This document shows, piece after piece, positions 62,747 through 64,000 of a DNA stretch of 64,000 nucleotides. Within the stretch, counting starts at the first letter, position 1. Each line of letters begins with the position of its first letter. The notes under the pieces are model-generated. The model saw only the letters and a program-made list of their open reading frames with translations. It was not told the DNA's origin and did not search any database. This stretch comes from Vibrio diazotrophicus (GTDB lineage: Bacteria; Pseudomonadota; Gammaproteobacteria; Enterobacterales; Vibrionaceae), in the NCBI RefSeq assembly GCF_038452265.1, contig NZ_CP151842.1:3162001-3226000 (forward strand), given 5' to 3'. A program made the translations under genes and the position numbers.

Positions 62747-64000
62747 CTAACGACGATAAGCCCGCCAACTAAACAGCCAAAATGTGAAGCCTGCAACCGC
62801 ACTGCCCACAGCTAACTGCTCAAAGTGACTGGCGACCAGTATTGCCGAGCATACGACTAATGTGGCGCCAATACCAAATAAAAACTTGCCTGTAGCCTGC
62901 TGACGTTTTGTTTCTCGATACCCTTGGTAAAGCTGATCAATACGCTGATTCATCACTTTACCTTGGCGTAAACTGTCGTATAGCAGCTCTGGTAACTCAG
63001 GTAATTTTTCTGCCCAGAATGGCGCACGCTCTTTCAGTGCGTTGATGACAGCTTGCGGCCCCACTTGGTTCATCATCCATTTTTCTAGGAAAGGTTTCGC
63101 CGTTTGCCACAAATCGAGTTGCGGATAAAGCTGGCGGCCAAGCCCTTCAACATAAAGCAGAGTTTTCTGCAGCAATACCAATTGTGGCTGAACTTCCATA
63201 TTGAATCGGCGCGCTGTATTGAACAGGTTCAACAGCACGTGGCCAAACGAAATTTCACAAAGAGGTTTTGCAAATATAGGTTCACAGACGATACGAATTG
63301 CGACTTCAAACTCATCAATATTGGTATCGTGAGGTACCCAGCCAGAATCAACGTGCAGCTCAGCGACTTTGCGGTAATCTCGGTTAAAGAATGCCAAGAA
63401 GTTTTCGGCTAAATAACGTTTATCTTCGCTGTTGAGTGTGCCTACGATGCCACAGTCCAAGCCAATCCACTGTGGATTTTCTGGATGTTCAGGGTTCACA
63501 AACACGTTGCCCGGATGCATGTCGGCATGGAAGAAACTATCGCGGAACACCTGAGTGAAAAACACGCTCACTCCGCGTTCAGCTAACAGCTTCATATTGG
63601 TGCCATTTGCTTGCAAACGTTCTACGTCAGAAACCTGAATGCCGTATATTCGCTCAGAAACCATGACAGTTTCATTACTCAAATCGCTAATTATTTCAGG
63701 AACGTAAAGTTCTTCACTGTCTTCGAAGTTACGACGCAAGCGAATTGCGTTGGCCGCTTCTCTGCGCAAATCCAACTCATCGATCAGCGTTTTTTCGTAC
63801 TCTCGTACCACTTCGACTGGCTTGAGACGTTTAGTCTCCGGAGTCGCTTTGGCAACAATCCGCGCCATGCGATACATCAACTTAATATCGGCATCAATCA
63901 CAGGGCGAATATCAGGACGAATCACTTTTAAAACGATCTCGCGGCCGTTTTCTTTTAGTTTCGCAGTGTGCACCTGAGCAATTGAAGCTGACGCCAGCGG
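62747..64000 (-). CDS. ubiB: Ubiquinone biosynthesis ATPase/kinase-like protein UbiB (partial)
   Basis: C-terminal ~418 residues; the gene enters from the right edge. The first visible residues read PLASASIAQVHTAKLK, the Ala-rich loop and QVH region of the UbiB/ADCK family; ERIYG, FFHADMHPGNVFV and GLDCGIVG follow, the atypical kinase catalytic motifs. Two C-terminal spans end the protein (FGIGATLVVCSAILVAS and AVGSAVAGFTFWLF). UbiB is needed for coenzyme Q production and has ATPase activity. The ubiB-tatABC order is as in E. coli. Confidence 0.95.
   Translation of the reverse strand, partial: PLASASIAQVHTAKLKENGREIVLKVIRPDIRPVIDADIKLMYRMARIVAKATPETKRLKPVEVVREYEKTLIDELDLRREAANAIRLRRNFEDSEELYVPEIISDLSNETVMVSERIYGIQVSDVERLQANGTNMKLLAERGVSVFFTQVFRDSFFHADMHPGNVFVNPEHPENPQWIGLDCGIVGTLNSEDKRYLAENFLAFFNRDYRKVAELHVDSGWVPHDTNIDEFEVAIRIVCEPIFAKPLCEISFGHVLLNLFNTARRFNMEVQPQLVLLQKTLLYVEGLGRQLYPQLDLWQTAKPFLEKWMMNQVGPQAVINALKERAPFWAEKLPELPELLYDSLRQGKVMNQRIDQLYQGYRETKRQQATGKFLFGIGATLVVCSAILVASHFEQLAVGSAVAGFTFWLFSWRAYRR

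Overview
The window is a piece of a Vibrio (Vibrionaceae) main chromosome. The evidence is gene order: tatABC-ubiB, hemB, ryhB, polA, spf (Spot 42), engB, cytochrome c4, a CsrB/C-type RNA, yihI, hemN, hemCDXY divergent from cyaA, cyaY, then lptM-lysA-dapF-DUF484-xerC-yigB and pldB-yigL. This is the conserved gammaproteobacterial neighbourhood in its Vibrio arrangement. The ~220-nt ryhB next to hemB/polA and the ~106-nt Spot 42 next to polA are especially diagnostic. No rRNA, tRNA, CRISPR array or prophage was seen.

Region by region. (1) 1-11.8 kb: a beta-glucoside or oligosaccharide utilisation locus, all on the minus strand. It holds a LacI regulator, an ABC importer (binding protein, two permeases, ATPase), a GH1 beta-glucosidase and a GH94 phosphorylase cut by the left edge. 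A methyl-accepting chemotaxis protein and a LamB-type porin lie alongside. The two promoter regions share LacI-type palindromes and TGAAAC/TTTCA elements. (2) 11.8-19 kb: accessory genes. These are a MATE pump divergent from an AraC regulator, YhgN/MarC, YecH, a YhhN protein, an A/C-rich gap ending in a complete transcription unit for a 26-residue membrane peptide, two small unknown proteins and an acyltransferase. (3) 19-22.4 kb: an arsenate resistance operon arsR-GAPDH-phosphatase-arsJ with no arsC or arsB. (4) 22.5-31 kb: EAL-HDOD protein, pldB-yigL, EVE protein, composite lipoprotein, DTW protein and a FIST-GGDEF-EAL protein. (5) 31-36 kb: lysine/diaminopimelate and chromosome-dimer-resolution operon plus cyaY. 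(6) 36-47 kb: cyaA (probable TTG start), hemCDXY, an IS200-like remnant inside the hem 3' region, hemN, DUF2489, yihI and a methyltransferase. (7) 47-54.9 kb: an RNA-rich stretch with a CsrC-like RNA, cytochrome c4, engB, a possible further sRNA, Spot 42, polA (paired DnaA boxes upstream), Fur-controlled RyhB, an acetyltransferase and hemB. (8) 55-64 kb: tatD, an accessory GH43/sugar-symporter pair, an octaheme c cytochrome with its cytochrome b partner (FNR-like site upstream), tatCBA and partial ubiB.

How they fit together: the left end imports and cleaves plant or algal oligosaccharides under local repression. The conserved core joins carbon control (CyaA, Spot 42, CsrC-like RNA), iron and heme economy (RyhB, Fur, hemB, hemCDXY, hemN, CyaY) and respiration or export (cytochrome c4, octaheme cytochrome, Tat, UbiB). 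Many terminators are well resolved and define the transcription units.
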